From Flavobacterium panici (GTDB lineage Bacteria > Bacteroidota > Bacteroidia > Flavobacteriales > Flavobacteriaceae): 64,000 nucleotides of DNA. The stretch lies in assembly GCF_903819335.1 (NCBI RefSeq), contig NZ_CAIJDE010000056.1:21353-85352 (forward strand). The letters are read 5' to 3'. Under the pieces are notes generated by a model. It saw only the letters and a list, made by a program, of their open reading frames with translations. It ran no database searches and was not told the DNA's origin. Positions 25,212 to 33,332 of this stretch are shown piece after piece. Numbering within the stretch: position 1 is the first letter of the stretch; each line of letters starts with the position of its first letter. The position numbers and the translations under genes are program-made.

Positions 25212-26051
25212 ATGGGACATAACAAAGTTTGGTTTATCACAGGTGCTTCAAAAGGACTTGGATTAGAATTAGCTAAAAAATTATTAGCAGAAGGTTTCAA
25301 AGTTGCTGCAACATCAAGAAGTCAGGAAGCTTTAGTGAAAGTATTAGGAAATCCATCAGAAAATTTTCTTCCTCTGGAAATGGATTTAGTTAATGAGAAA
25401 AGCGTTAAAAATGCAATTGAATTAGCTGTCAGCCATTTTAAAACAATCGATGTTTTAGTAAACAATGCAGGTTATGGTTTATTAGGAACATTAGAAGAAT
25501 TAACTGATGCAGAATCAAGAAAAAATTACGAAGTAAATGTTTTCGGATTACTGAATGTGATCAGAAATACAATGCCGTATATGCGTGCTGCGAGATCTGG
25601 ACATATTTTTAATATTTCTTCTGTTGGTGGTTATTACGGAGAATTTCCGGGATGGGGAATTTACTGTTCTACAAAATTTGCCGTTGCTGGTTTAACAGAA
25701 TCGTTATCTGCAGAAATTAAGCCTTTTGGAGTTCACGCTACTATCGTTTATCCGGGCTATTTTAGAACAGATTTCTTAAAAGACAGTTCTTTATTATTGC
25801 CGGAAAATCCAATTGCAGAATACAAAAACGTTAGAGAATCTGAAAGCGCTCACAAAGACGATATCAACGGAAATCAGCCTGGAGATCCTGTAAAATTAGC
25901 AGAAGCATTAATTAAAGCAAGTCAGGACCAAAACCCACCGTTACATTTGTTTTTAGGAGAGGATGCCTACAATATGGCAAATCAAAAAATAGCAAGTGTT
26001 CAAAGTGAATTGGAACAATGGAAACCAGTTTCTGTTTCAACCGGTTTTTAA
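25212..26051 (+). CDS. Short-chain dehydrogenase/reductase (SDR)
   Basis: The 279-residue protein is a classical SDR oxidoreductase. The NAD(P)-binding glycine motif T10-G-A-S-K-G-L-G starts at residue 10, the NNAG motif is at 84-87, and the catalytic tetrad includes S136/S137, Y151 and K155 (YCSTK). The Ser/Arg residues after the second strand (TSRSQ) suggest NADP preference. It is bracketed by an AraC and an HxlR regulator, which points to inducible expression. The substrate is unknown. Confidence 0.95.
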   Translation: MGHNKVWFITGASKGLGLELAKKLLAEGFKVAATSRSQEALVKVLGNPSENFLPLEMDLVNEKSVKNAIELAVSHFKTIDVLVNNAGYGLLGTLEELTDAESRKNYEVNVFGLLNVIRNTMPYMRAARSGHIFNISSVGGYYGEFPGWGIYCSTKFAVAGLTESLSAEIKPFGVHATIVYPGYFRTDFLKDSSLLLPENPIAEYKNVRESESAHKDDINGNQPGDPVKLAEALIKASQDQNPPLHLFLGEDAYNMANQKIASVQSELEQWKPVSVSTGF

Positions 26052-26059
26052 AAAAGGTT

Positions 26060-26395
26060 TTAGCCCAGCATTTTTTGTCGGTGTAAAAGCCCCCAATAAT
26101 GCAATTCGTTTAGAACATTTTCTAAAGATTTTCCATGCTCTGTAATAGAGTATTCAATAGTTGGCGGGAAAGTATCGTAAACTGTCCTTTTTATCAGTTG
26201 ATTGCTTTCGAGGCTTTTCAGCTCTTTGGATAAGGTTTTATCAGTTATTCCGGTAACAGCTTTAGATATTTCGTTGAAACGTTTATTTTCTGCCGAAAGA
26301 GAAAACAGGATTAGCAATTTCCATCTTCCTTCCAATGCTTCTAAAGCATCTTTGATTGAAAGTGCAGTTTTTGGACATCCGCCTTTAATTAGCAT
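26060..26395 (-). CDS. HxlR family transcriptional regulator
   Basis: The 111-residue protein begins MLIKGGCPKTALSIKDALEA, with a conserved N-terminal Cys (C7), followed by GRWKLLILFSLS and a winged helix-turn-helix (TDKTLSKELKSLESNQLI). HxlR proteins often sense electrophiles through this Cys and repress neighbours. It ends 8 bases from the convergent SDR gene and is divergent from the DoxX-like gene at 26516, with an operator-like palindrome between. Confidence 0.94.
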   Translation of the reverse strand: MLIKGGCPKTALSIKDALEALEGRWKLLILFSLSAENKRFNEISKAVTGITDKTLSKELKSLESNQLIKRTVYDTFPPTIEYSITEHGKSLENVLNELHYWGLLHRQKMLG

Positions 26396-26424
26396 TTTAG
26401 TTTATTTTATAATTATACCACTTT

Positions 26425-26450
26425 CACTTTGGATAGCACTTTCCAAAGTG
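26425..26450. promoter_or_regulatory. Palindromic operator between hxlR-type gene and DoxX-like gene
   Basis: CACTTTGGA (26425-26433) is perfectly complementary to TCCAAAGTG (26442-26450). It is flanked by further CACTTT and AAGTAC copies. It lies in the divergent intergenic region and is a good candidate HxlR binding site. Confidence 0.6.
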
Positions 26451-26515
26451 GAAGTACTGTAAATAAGGAAGTAAATATAAATATTTTTGAGATCTTAATT
26501 TATAATTTATCTCAA

Positions 26516-26896
26516 ATGGAAAAACAACCACATTCGAAAACAGTTCTTATTATGCTATGGACATCACAGATTATTTTATCTGTATGTTTTATTTGGGGAG
26601 CATCAATGAAATTATTTCTTTCAATAAAAGAATTATCTATGATGTGGCCTTGGGCAGGTGAGGTTCCTGTTGCATTGGTAAAAGGAACGGGAATAATTGA
26701 TTTATTAGCGGGAATAGGAATTATAGTTCCGTCATTTATTCAAAAATCCAGACTTGTATGGTTAACGGCTATTGGAATAATTGTTCTTATGTTTAGTGCC
26801 GGTATTTTTCATATCTGCAGAGGAGAAGCTTCTCAAATAGGTATTAATATTTTTCTTGCTATTTTGGCAGCTTTTGTTGTCTGGGGAAGAAAATAA
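26516..26896 (+). CDS. DoxX-like membrane protein
   Basis: The protein (126 aa) has four membrane helices in the DoxX-like arrangement, with ASMKLFLSIKELSMMWPWAGEVPVALVKGTGIIDLLAG in the first half. It starts at the ATG at 26516; a TTG-led extension to 26429 would run through the operator and is unlikely. Divergence from the HxlR-type regulator suggests it is the controlled gene. DoxX-like proteins are often induced by redox or electrophile stress. Confidence 0.8.
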   Translation: MEKQPHSKTVLIMLWTSQIILSVCFIWGASMKLFLSIKELSMMWPWAGEVPVALVKGTGIIDLLAGIGIIVPSFIQKSRLVWLTAIGIIVLMFSAGIFHICRGEASQIGINIFLAILAAFVVWGRK

Positions 26897-26898
26897 AC

Positions 26899-26934
26899 AA
26901 AAAAGCCTCATAGAAATTCTATGAGGCTTTTTTG
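26899..26934. terminator. Bidirectional terminator
   Basis: AAAAAAGCCTCATAGAA is complementary to TTCTATGAGGCTTTTTT around a short loop. It separates the DoxX-like gene from the convergent phosphodiesterase gene and has T-runs on both strands. Confidence 0.85.
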
Positions 26935-26946
26935 TTTTAATTATAA

Positions 26947-28149
26947 TTAATTTTTCAGCATGTTTTTTACTTCAATGAATTTTCCGTCAATTTCGCCAAT
27001 CTGCAAGCCTAAAATATGGGCGATTAAAGGATAAACAGAAACATTTTGAAATGTTGGGACAATTTTGTCTACTTTAAAAGCTGGGCCTTTGGCATAAAAA
27101 ATAGCATGCATATCTTTTTCGTCATTATCATAACCATGTGTACCGCCATTTATGTGTGTACTTTCCTTACCAACTAAACTCCATCCTTTATCTGCTTCAA
27201 TAACAAAATCGTGAACTCGCGGATTTGTTCCATAATGTAATCTCTTCGGAACTTCTGTTGATTTCCAAAACTTGATATGTGGAACTTTTTTTAGAGCGTT
27301 TGCAATCGAATCCTGAAAACCCGATTTTGCCTGAAGGCTCATAATTGGATTAATTACATCTTTGTAACCCAGCCATTCCGGTTTTAGATAATCCAGAACA
27401 GCTACCTTTTTATCATTGCTGATATCGGCCATTCCGTGATCTGAAACAATAATTAAATTGATTTGTTTTCCGATGGCTAATTGATCTAGTTTTTTAGACA
27501 ATTCTCCCATAATAGAATCCATTTTGATAACCATTTTTTTGTTTTCAGGAGAAAGCGGACCAAAATTATGTCCTGTATGATCTGGTTCGTCAAAGTATAA
27601 AGTTACCAAATGCGGACGTTGTTTCTCTGGGAGCTGTAACCATTTTAAAACGGTATCGATTCTTGCTCCATACGGAATTTTATTATCGTAATTTTTATAA
27701 TAACTTGGATTTCTTTTGTCAATATCAGATCCCGGCCAAAAGAATGACGCCGCTTTTACACCTTGCTGCTCAGCCACATTCCAAATTGGATTTCCACCAT
27801 AAAAACGAGAATCATTTTTTGCTTTGCTTGACAATGAAAACGATTCGTTTAGTGATGCATCATAAAAAACATTATTAATAATTCCGTGATGATCGGGATA
27901 AAGTCCCGTTACAATCGAATAATGATTAGGGAAAGTTTTACTCGGATAAGAAGGTTTCATTGATTTTGCATGAACGCCTTCTTTTGCGATCTGCTTTAAA
28001 TTTTGAAGATTAAATTGTTTTTGATAATCCCAGCGAAATCCATCCATAGAGACTAAAACTACATAAGCGTCTTTACTAGATTGGGCTTGTAAAACAAAAG
28101 AAAGTAAAAGGAAAATTAAAGATAGAAGTGAGGTAAAATGCTTTTTCAT
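26947..28149 (-). CDS. Exported nucleotide pyrophosphatase/phosphodiesterase (NPP, alkaline phosphatase superfamily)
   Basis: The 400-residue protein has a signal peptide (to about residue 22) and NPP motifs: metal ligand D36 in VSMDGFRWD, nucleophile T72 in PSYPSKTFPNHYSIVTG, then YFDEPDHTGHNFGP and VSDHGM, with a final His in GTHGYDN. NPP enzymes hydrolyse phosphodiester or pyrophosphate bonds of nucleotides in the periplasm or outside the cell. It is monocistronic. Confidence 0.93.
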   Translation of the reverse strand: MKKHFTSLLSLIFLLLSFVLQAQSSKDAYVVLVSMDGFRWDYQKQFNLQNLKQIAKEGVHAKSMKPSYPSKTFPNHYSIVTGLYPDHHGIINNVFYDASLNESFSLSSKAKNDSRFYGGNPIWNVAEQQGVKAASFFWPGSDIDKRNPSYYKNYDNKIPYGARIDTVLKWLQLPEKQRPHLVTLYFDEPDHTGHNFGPLSPENKKMVIKMDSIMGELSKKLDQLAIGKQINLIIVSDHGMADISNDKKVAVLDYLKPEWLGYKDVINPIMSLQAKSGFQDSIANALKKVPHIKFWKSTEVPKRLHYGTNPRVHDFVIEADKGWSLVGKESTHINGGTHGYDNDEKDMHAIFYAKGPAFKVDKIVPTFQNVSVYPLIAHILGLQIGEIDGKFIEVKNMLKN

Positions 28150-28238
28150 TATTGAATTTTATTGAATTCACAAATTTACCTATAACCGCCTTTAAGAGCA
28201 AAAACAGAATGTTAAACAATTATAAATTTAAAAAGAGG

Positions 28239-28390
28239 TTTGCCACGAATTGCACGAATTTTCACGAATGCTATGTGTGAAAAAGTTTGCCACAGATTAA
28301 AAGGATTAAAAAGATTATAATCTGTGAGAATCCTTTTAATCTGTGGCTAAAAAAAAATAATTCGTGAAAATTTGTGTAATTTGTGGCAAA
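28239..28390. repeat. Nested palindromic repeat with GCCACGAATT ends
   Basis: The outer arms are 28239-28269 and 28360-28390 (31 bases, 28 complementary). The inner arms are 28289-28307 and 28329-28347, a perfect 19-base match built on GCCACAGATTAAAAGGATT. The outer arms match the repeats that frame the PD-(D/E)XK gene at 34683-35180. Confidence 0.85.
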
Positions 28391-28401
28391 CAAAAACAAA
28401 A

Positions 28402-28429
28402 AAAACGCCAGACATTCATCTGGCGTTTT
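28402..28429 (-). terminator. Terminator of groEL
   Basis: AAAACGCCAGA (28402-28412) is complementary to TCTGGCGTTTT (28419-28429). On the minus strand it lies 21 bases after the groEL stop, followed by a T-run. Confidence 0.85.
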
Positions 28430-28449
28430 AAGTTTTAAGAAAAGAACGA

Positions 28450-30078
28450 TTACATCATTCCTGGCATACCGCCACCCATTGGCATTCCGCCAGCGCTTTC
28501 TTCTTTAATATCAATTAATGCACATTCTGTAGTTAAGATCATTCCAGAAACAGATGCAGCATTTTCAAGAGCCACACGAGTTACTTTTTTAGGATCGATA
28601 ATTCCAGCTGTAAGCATATCTACATACTCGTCAGTTTTAGCGTTGTATCCAAAATCACCTGAACCTTCAGAAACTTTAGCAACAACAACAGATCCTTCAA
28701 GACCTGCATTTTCAACAATAGTTCTTAATGGAGATTCAACTGCACGAGAAACAATCTGGATTCCAGTTGCTTCGTCAGCGTTATCCGCTTTAAGGTCTGC
28801 TAATGCAGCTTTTGCTCTTAATAAAGCAACACCACCACCAGCAACAATTCCTTCTTCAACAGCAGCACGAGTTGCGTGTAATGCATCGTCTACTCTGTCT
28901 TTTTTCTCTTTCATTTCAACTTCAGAAGCTGCACCTACATAAAGAACTGCAACACCTCCGGCTAATTTAGCCAAACGCTCTTGTAATTTTTCTTTATCAT
29001 AATCAGATGTTGTAGTTTCCATCTGACCTTTAATTTGGTTTACACGGTTTTTGATGATATCTGCTTCACCAGCACCACTTACGATAGTTGTATTGTCTTT
29101 ATCGATAGAAACTCTTTTTGCGTTTCCTAACATTTCGATAGTTGTATTTTCAAGTGTATAACCTCTTTCTTCAGAAATTACAGTTCCACCAGTTAAGATT
29201 GCGATATCTTCTAACATTGCTTTTCTTCTGTCTCCAAAACCAGGAGCTTTTACAGCAGCAATTTTAAGAGCACCTCTTAATTTGTTTACTACTAAAGTAG
29301 AAAGAGCTTCTCCGTCAACATCTTCAGCGATAATCAATAATGGTTTTCCTGATTGTGCAACTGGCTCTAAAACTGGTAAAAGTTCTTTTAAAGAAGATAC
29401 TTTTTTATCGTATAATAAGATGTATGGAGAGTCTAATTCAACTTCCATTTTCTCTGGGTTTGTTACGAAATAAGGAGAAAGGTATCCTCTGTCAAACTGC
29501 ATTCCTTCAACAACGTCAACAAAAGTATCCGTTCCTTTAGCTTCTTCAACAGTAATAACTCCTTCTTTTCCAACTTTTGCGAAAGCAGTAGCGATTAATT
29601 CACCAATAACTTCGTCATTATTTGCTGAGATAGAAGCAATTTGTTTGATTTTATCAGAATCGCTTCCAACAACTTTAGCTTGTTTTGCAAGGTCAGCAAC
29701 GATCGCTTCAACCGCTTTATCGATACCGCGTTTCAAGTCCATTGGATTTGCACCTGCAGCAACGTTTTTCAGACCTTCTTTTACGATTGCCTGAGCTAAA
29801 ACTGTAGCAGTTGTAGTTCCGTCACCCGCTAAATCATTGGTTTTAGAAGCAACTTCTTTAACCATTTGTGCGCCCATATTTTCTAATGGGTCTTTTAATT
29901 CGATTTCTTTTGCAACCGAAACACCATCTTTAGTAACTGTTGGTCCACCAAATGATTTTCCAATAATTACATTACGACCTTTTGGTCCAAGCGTTACTTT
30001 TACAGCATTTGCTAATGCATCAACACCACGTTTTAATCCGTCACGTGCTTCAATATCAAATTTTATATCTTTTGCCAT
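28450..30078 (-). CDS. groL: Chaperonin GroEL (60 kDa)
   Basis: The 542-residue protein is full-length GroEL. The nucleotide-binding start is MAKDIKFDIEARDGLKRGVDAL, then LGPKGRNVIIGKSFGGPTVTKDGV and GDGTTTATVLAQAI. The C-terminus has the usual GGM-rich tail (GGMPMGGGMPGMM). GroEL folds proteins in the cytoplasm with GroES, whose gene lies 85 bases upstream. Both are on the minus strand in the usual order. Confidence 0.99.
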   Translation of the reverse strand: MAKDIKFDIEARDGLKRGVDALANAVKVTLGPKGRNVIIGKSFGGPTVTKDGVSVAKEIELKDPLENMGAQMVKEVASKTNDLAGDGTTTATVLAQAIVKEGLKNVAAGANPMDLKRGIDKAVEAIVADLAKQAKVVGSDSDKIKQIASISANNDEVIGELIATAFAKVGKEGVITVEEAKGTDTFVDVVEGMQFDRGYLSPYFVTNPEKMEVELDSPYILLYDKKVSSLKELLPVLEPVAQSGKPLLIIAEDVDGEALSTLVVNKLRGALKIAAVKAPGFGDRRKAMLEDIAILTGGTVISEERGYTLENTTIEMLGNAKRVSIDKDNTTIVSGAGEADIIKNRVNQIKGQMETTTSDYDKEKLQERLAKLAGGVAVLYVGAASEVEMKEKKDRVDDALHATRAAVEEGIVAGGGVALLRAKAALADLKADNADEATGIQIVSRAVESPLRTIVENAGLEGSVVVAKVSEGSGDFGYNAKTDEYVDMLTAGIIDPKKVTRVALENAASVSGMILTTECALIDIKEESAGGMPMGGGMPGMM

Positions 30079-30163
30079 TTTTTTAATTTTTGTTTAAAGT
30101 TTGATTTGTTTCAAGTTACTTTAGTTTTAATTCTTAATACTTACAACCTGATACATATTATTT

Positions 30164-30439
30164 TTAGATTATCGCTAAGATGTCATCCTCGCGCATGATC
30201 AAATAATCAGTTCCTTCTAATTTCAATTCTGTTCCGGCATATTTACCGTACAAAACTGTATCACCAACTTTTACAGTCATAGTATGATCTTTAGATCCGT
30301 TTCCAACTGCTACTACAGTACCTTTTTGTGGTTTTTCTTTGGCAGTATCTGGAATAAAAATACCTGAAGCAGTTTTAGTCTCAGCTGCAACAGGTTCAAT
30401 AAGTACGCGGTCTGAAAGCGGTTTAATGTTTAAAGCCAT
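30164..30439 (-). CDS. groES: Co-chaperonin GroES (10 kDa)
   Basis: The 91-residue protein has the GroES pattern: LSDRVLIEPVAAETKTASGIFIPDTAKEKPQKGTVVAVG, including the mobile loop. It is upstream of groEL in an operon. I see no CIRCE element (TTAGCACTC-N9-GAGTGCTAA) upstream; a weak sigma-54-like -24 box (TGGCAC) is present near 30497-30510. Confidence 0.98.
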   Translation of the reverse strand: MALNIKPLSDRVLIEPVAAETKTASGIFIPDTAKEKPQKGTVVAVGNGSKDHTMTVKVGDTVLYGKYAGTELKLEGTDYLIMREDDILAII

Positions 30440-30533
30440 GATTTTTATATTATATTAAGTTATACGTTTTTTAATGTTCAATAAACTTTCAGAAATTGTG
30501 CCATGCTCTGTAAACTGACATTATTTCCTAAAA

Positions 30534-30563
30534 AAAATGCCAGCTTTGACAGGCTGGCATTTT
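30534..30563 (-). terminator. Terminator of secG
   Basis: AAAATGCCAGC (30534-30544) is complementary to GCTGGCATTTT (30553-30563), followed by a T8 run on the minus strand. Confidence 0.85.
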
Positions 30564-30580
30564 AATTTATATCAAAATTA

Positions 30581-30919
30581 TTATTTTGCTGCAGGTGCTG
30601 CCGGAGCAGGAGTTTGTTGAGCTGGCGCAGCTGGTGTAGACGCAGGCGCTTCTGTTTTATCAATAATTTTAGATCCTGTATCACCTAGAGCTCCAGTAAA
30701 ACTTAAGCTTGAAAGTAGGATTAAAGCAATCAAAATAGTAGCTAGTGTCCAAGTACTTTTATCTAAAAAGTCAGTTGTTTTTTGTACACCGCCTAACATT
30801 TGAGTTCCGCTGATAGTTGAAGATAATCCTCCACCTTTAGGGTTTTGTACCATAATTACTACGATCAATAGAAAGCAAACTATTGTGATTAAAACTAAGA
30901 AAATTGAAAATGTGCTCAT
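30581..30919 (-). CDS. secG: Protein translocase subunit SecG
   Basis: The 112-residue protein has two membrane helices and the SecG signature VIMVQNPKGGGLSSTISGTQMLGG followed by TDFLDKSTW. A Pro/Ala-rich tail ends it. SecG assists SecYE in protein export across the inner membrane. It starts 4 bases after the TPR-like gene and lies in the lptE-secG cluster. Confidence 0.95.
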   Translation of the reverse strand: MSTFSIFLVLITIVCFLLIVVIMVQNPKGGGLSSTISGTQMLGGVQKTTDFLDKSTWTLATILIALILLSSLSFTGALGDTGSKIIDKTEAPASTPAAPAQQTPAPAAPAAK

Positions 30920-30923
30920 TGTA

Positions 30924-32630
30924 TTAAATGTTATTGTTATTTTGTTGTAAAATCTTTATATCCGAAATGCGGTCTGCAAAGAAACTAATTTTTTCTGGAT
31001 ATTTCAAAATTAATATTTCATATGCTTGTATGGCCTTTGTATATTTTTTTTGTTCCAAATAAACACGGGCTAAAGTCTCTGTCATTAGGTATGAATTCTC
31101 CTCTTCATTAATATTAAAAGAAATAGGAGGAGTAGACATTGTTGGTTTTATTGGAGAAATTTTTGGATTTGTTTCAATAAAACGGTCAATTATTTCTGCC
31201 TTTTTCTTCTTTTCTTCCTCAACAGAAACTATTTCAGTCACTTCAGTTGTTTTTTTTTCATCGGTTTCTGCATCTTTTGGAGCATCTGAACTTCTGTCAA
31301 TAGGTTCTGCTTTAGCTAATTGCAGCCATTCCTGAAAAGAATGTTTTTCACGTACAAAATCTATTGGTTTTCCTATTTCTAAATTCTCCTCTGCTTCTTT
31401 TACAGATTCGGGAACTTCAATTTTAGGAATTTCAAATTCTAATAGTTCTGTTTCGACTTTTGGTTCTTCAGCAATTATTGGTTCTTCAAAAGTTACTGTT
31501 GATGCTTCTTTAATAGAAACTATTATAGATTCTTCGATTGGATCAACATGAACTTCCTCAATTTCATCGTCTTCGACTACTTCATCAAAGAAAGTTATTT
31601 TTGTAACAGGTTTTTCGATAATAGTATCAGCTGTTTTTTCTTCAACTTCTGGTACTTCCTTAAATGTATTTAGTATTTCTTCTTCGCTTGGAGTTAAAAT
31701 AGTTTGTTCTGTTTCAGTTTCAATTGTTTCTTCTTCTGTTTCGGTTACTTCTTTAAAAGTATCCAATATTTCTTCCTCGCTTGGAGTAAGTACAGATTCA
31801 TTAACAATTGCTTCAACAGTTATATTTTCAATTTCAGCTGGTTCATTAAAAGAACTTTCAGCTTTTTCTTCTTCAAATGCTGAGATTGGTTCTTCTATAA
31901 GTTCCGGCTCAATTGTTTTTTCTTCAACTTCAGTTACTTCTTTAAAAGAGTTGAATATTTCTTCTTCATTAATAATAGCAATTGGTTTCTCTGTAAGTAA
32001 ATCTTCAGCAGTTTCCTCATCAGTTACCTCTTTAAAAGTGCTGAGTATTTCTTCTTCCGTAGGAATTACAATTGATGGTTCTGCAATATGTTCAATTGTT
32101 TGTTCCTGAACTTTTGCAGGTTCTTCAAAAGTATTAGGTTCAATTTCTTCTGTTTGTGCTAAAGGTGATTCTTCAATAATTACTTCAGCTGTTTTTTGTT
32201 CAATTTTAGAAGGCTCTTCAAAAACAACAGTTGTCGCTTCTTTAATTGATTTTAGAATAGATTGTTCAATTGGGTCAATTCGGATTTCTGGGATTTTTAC
32301 AACAGGTTCAAAAGTAACAACTTCGCTGTCAAAAACTTTTATCTCTAAAAGTTCTTTTAGTTTTTGATCGTAAAAATCATTCTGAATAGAAGTAAAAGTT
32401 TCAGCAGTTATAAAATCAAACAATACCGAACGATCTGCCGTATGTGCCGCCGTTACTTTTAATGCATAATTATACTTAAAACTGTTTTGTTTGTAAAGTC
32501 CTTTTAATCGAAGCGCTCTGGCACTTTGAAAATATGGAAATTCATTCAAAACACTTCCTAATGCTTCTGCCTGATTTTCTGTAATAGCATCAGGTTTGTT
32601 CATTAAGTATGTATAATCAGTAACGTTCAT
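30924..32630 (-). CDS. Repeat-rich TPR-domain protein
   Basis: The 568-residue acidic protein has a helical N-terminal part (about 1-110), a long repetitive Glu/Thr/Ile-rich middle and one TPR near residue 520. The motif EEEILxTFKEV recurs at about 192-202, 222-232, 285-295 and 316-326, and DPIEQSILKSIKEA (about 119) has a second copy DPIEESIIVSIKEA (about 363). No signal peptide is visible. It lies 4 bases upstream of secG, downstream of lptE. The position suggests a link to envelope biogenesis, which is inferred. Confidence 0.75.
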   Translation of the reverse strand: MNVTDYTYLMNKPDAITENQAEALGSVLNEFPYFQSARALRLKGLYKQNSFKYNYALKVTAAHTADRSVLFDFITAETFTSIQNDFYDQKLKELLEIKVFDSEVVTFEPVVKIPEIRIDPIEQSILKSIKEATTVVFEEPSKIEQKTAEVIIEESPLAQTEEIEPNTFEEPAKVQEQTIEHIAEPSIVIPTEEEILSTFKEVTDEETAEDLLTEKPIAIINEEEIFNSFKEVTEVEEKTIEPELIEEPISAFEEEKAESSFNEPAEIENITVEAIVNESVLTPSEEEILDTFKEVTETEEETIETETEQTILTPSEEEILNTFKEVPEVEEKTADTIIEKPVTKITFFDEVVEDDEIEEVHVDPIEESIIVSIKEASTVTFEEPIIAEEPKVETELLEFEIPKIEVPESVKEAEENLEIGKPIDFVREKHSFQEWLQLAKAEPIDRSSDAPKDAETDEKKTTEVTEIVSVEEEKKKKAEIIDRFIETNPKISPIKPTMSTPPISFNINEEENSYLMTETLARVYLEQKKYTKAIQAYEILILKYPEKISFFADRISDIKILQQNNNNI

Positions 32631-32727
32631 TTTTTATTGTTTAATCGTTTTTTTGTGTTTATTCGTTTAACCGTTTATTTGTTTAATTGCTTTAAAATCG
32701 ATTAACCGATTCAACAAATAAACATTT

Positions 32728-33234
32728 TTACCATTTTGCCAGTGATTCATTAAAGATATCCTGTGTGATTCTTTCGTAAATCGTTTTAATGGCTGTATTT
32801 AAAGTAGATCCGGTTGGAAGATCTCTTCCTTCAAAATCATAGTAAAATTCAAAAGGTTTCTCAAAATCGTCTGTTTCTTTCTTTTTATTGGTAAACCTTA
32901 CATTAATACGTATAGTTAAACGGTTTTGTGCCGCTTGCTGATCAGCTGTTGCTGTCATTGGTGTAATTCTGTAATCTACAATTTCTCCTTCATATATCAA
33001 ATCCCCGCCATTGCTAACCAAGTTTAAATTCGTTTGATTTTGAATTAAATCCTGTAATGTCAGCGTAAAATCTCTGTCAATTCCTGGTTCTATTAAATCA
33101 GCATTATTATGGAAAAAGTTAACCTGAAATGTTTTAGCGTCGATTTGCCCTGTTGAACCAGTAAAATTGTAAAACCCGCAACCGCTAAAAGTTGTCGCAA
33201 TTAAAAGAATTAGAAGATATTTTAAGTGTTTCAT
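32728..33234 (-). CDS. lptE: LptE-like LPS-assembly lipoprotein
   Basis: The 168-residue lipoprotein has the lipobox LIATTFSGC (Cys19) and the Bacteroidota LptE pattern: GFYNFTGSTGQIDAKTFQVNFF, then QDLIQNQTNLNLVSNGGDLIYEGEIVDYRI. LptE is the outer-membrane plug of the LptD translocon that inserts lipopolysaccharide. It lies between the sigma-54 activator and the TPR-like gene. Confidence 0.85.
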   Translation of the reverse strand: MKHLKYLLILLIATTFSGCGFYNFTGSTGQIDAKTFQVNFFHNNADLIEPGIDRDFTLTLQDLIQNQTNLNLVSNGGDLIYEGEIVDYRITPMTATADQQAAQNRLTIRINVRFTNKKKETDDFEKPFEFYYDFEGRDLPTGSTLNTAIKTIYERITQDIFNESLAKW

Positions 33235-33332
33235 TTTATTTTATAAGATTACTTCGCCAGTTTGCTAACGTTTGGGTCAAAGATATTCAATTCGTTTAAA
33301 ACATTTTTGAGTTTTAACTTCTTTGCAGGAAA

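Larger units (their letters stand above)
28150..28449. other. Intergenic region with nested palindrome
   Basis: The gap between the NPP and groEL genes is largely filled by the nested inverted repeat at 28239-28390 and the groEL terminator. No gene is supported. Confidence 0.6.

Noticed and set aside
28643..28942. Open frames antisense to groEL
   Set aside because: These are shadow frames opposite a strongly conserved gene.
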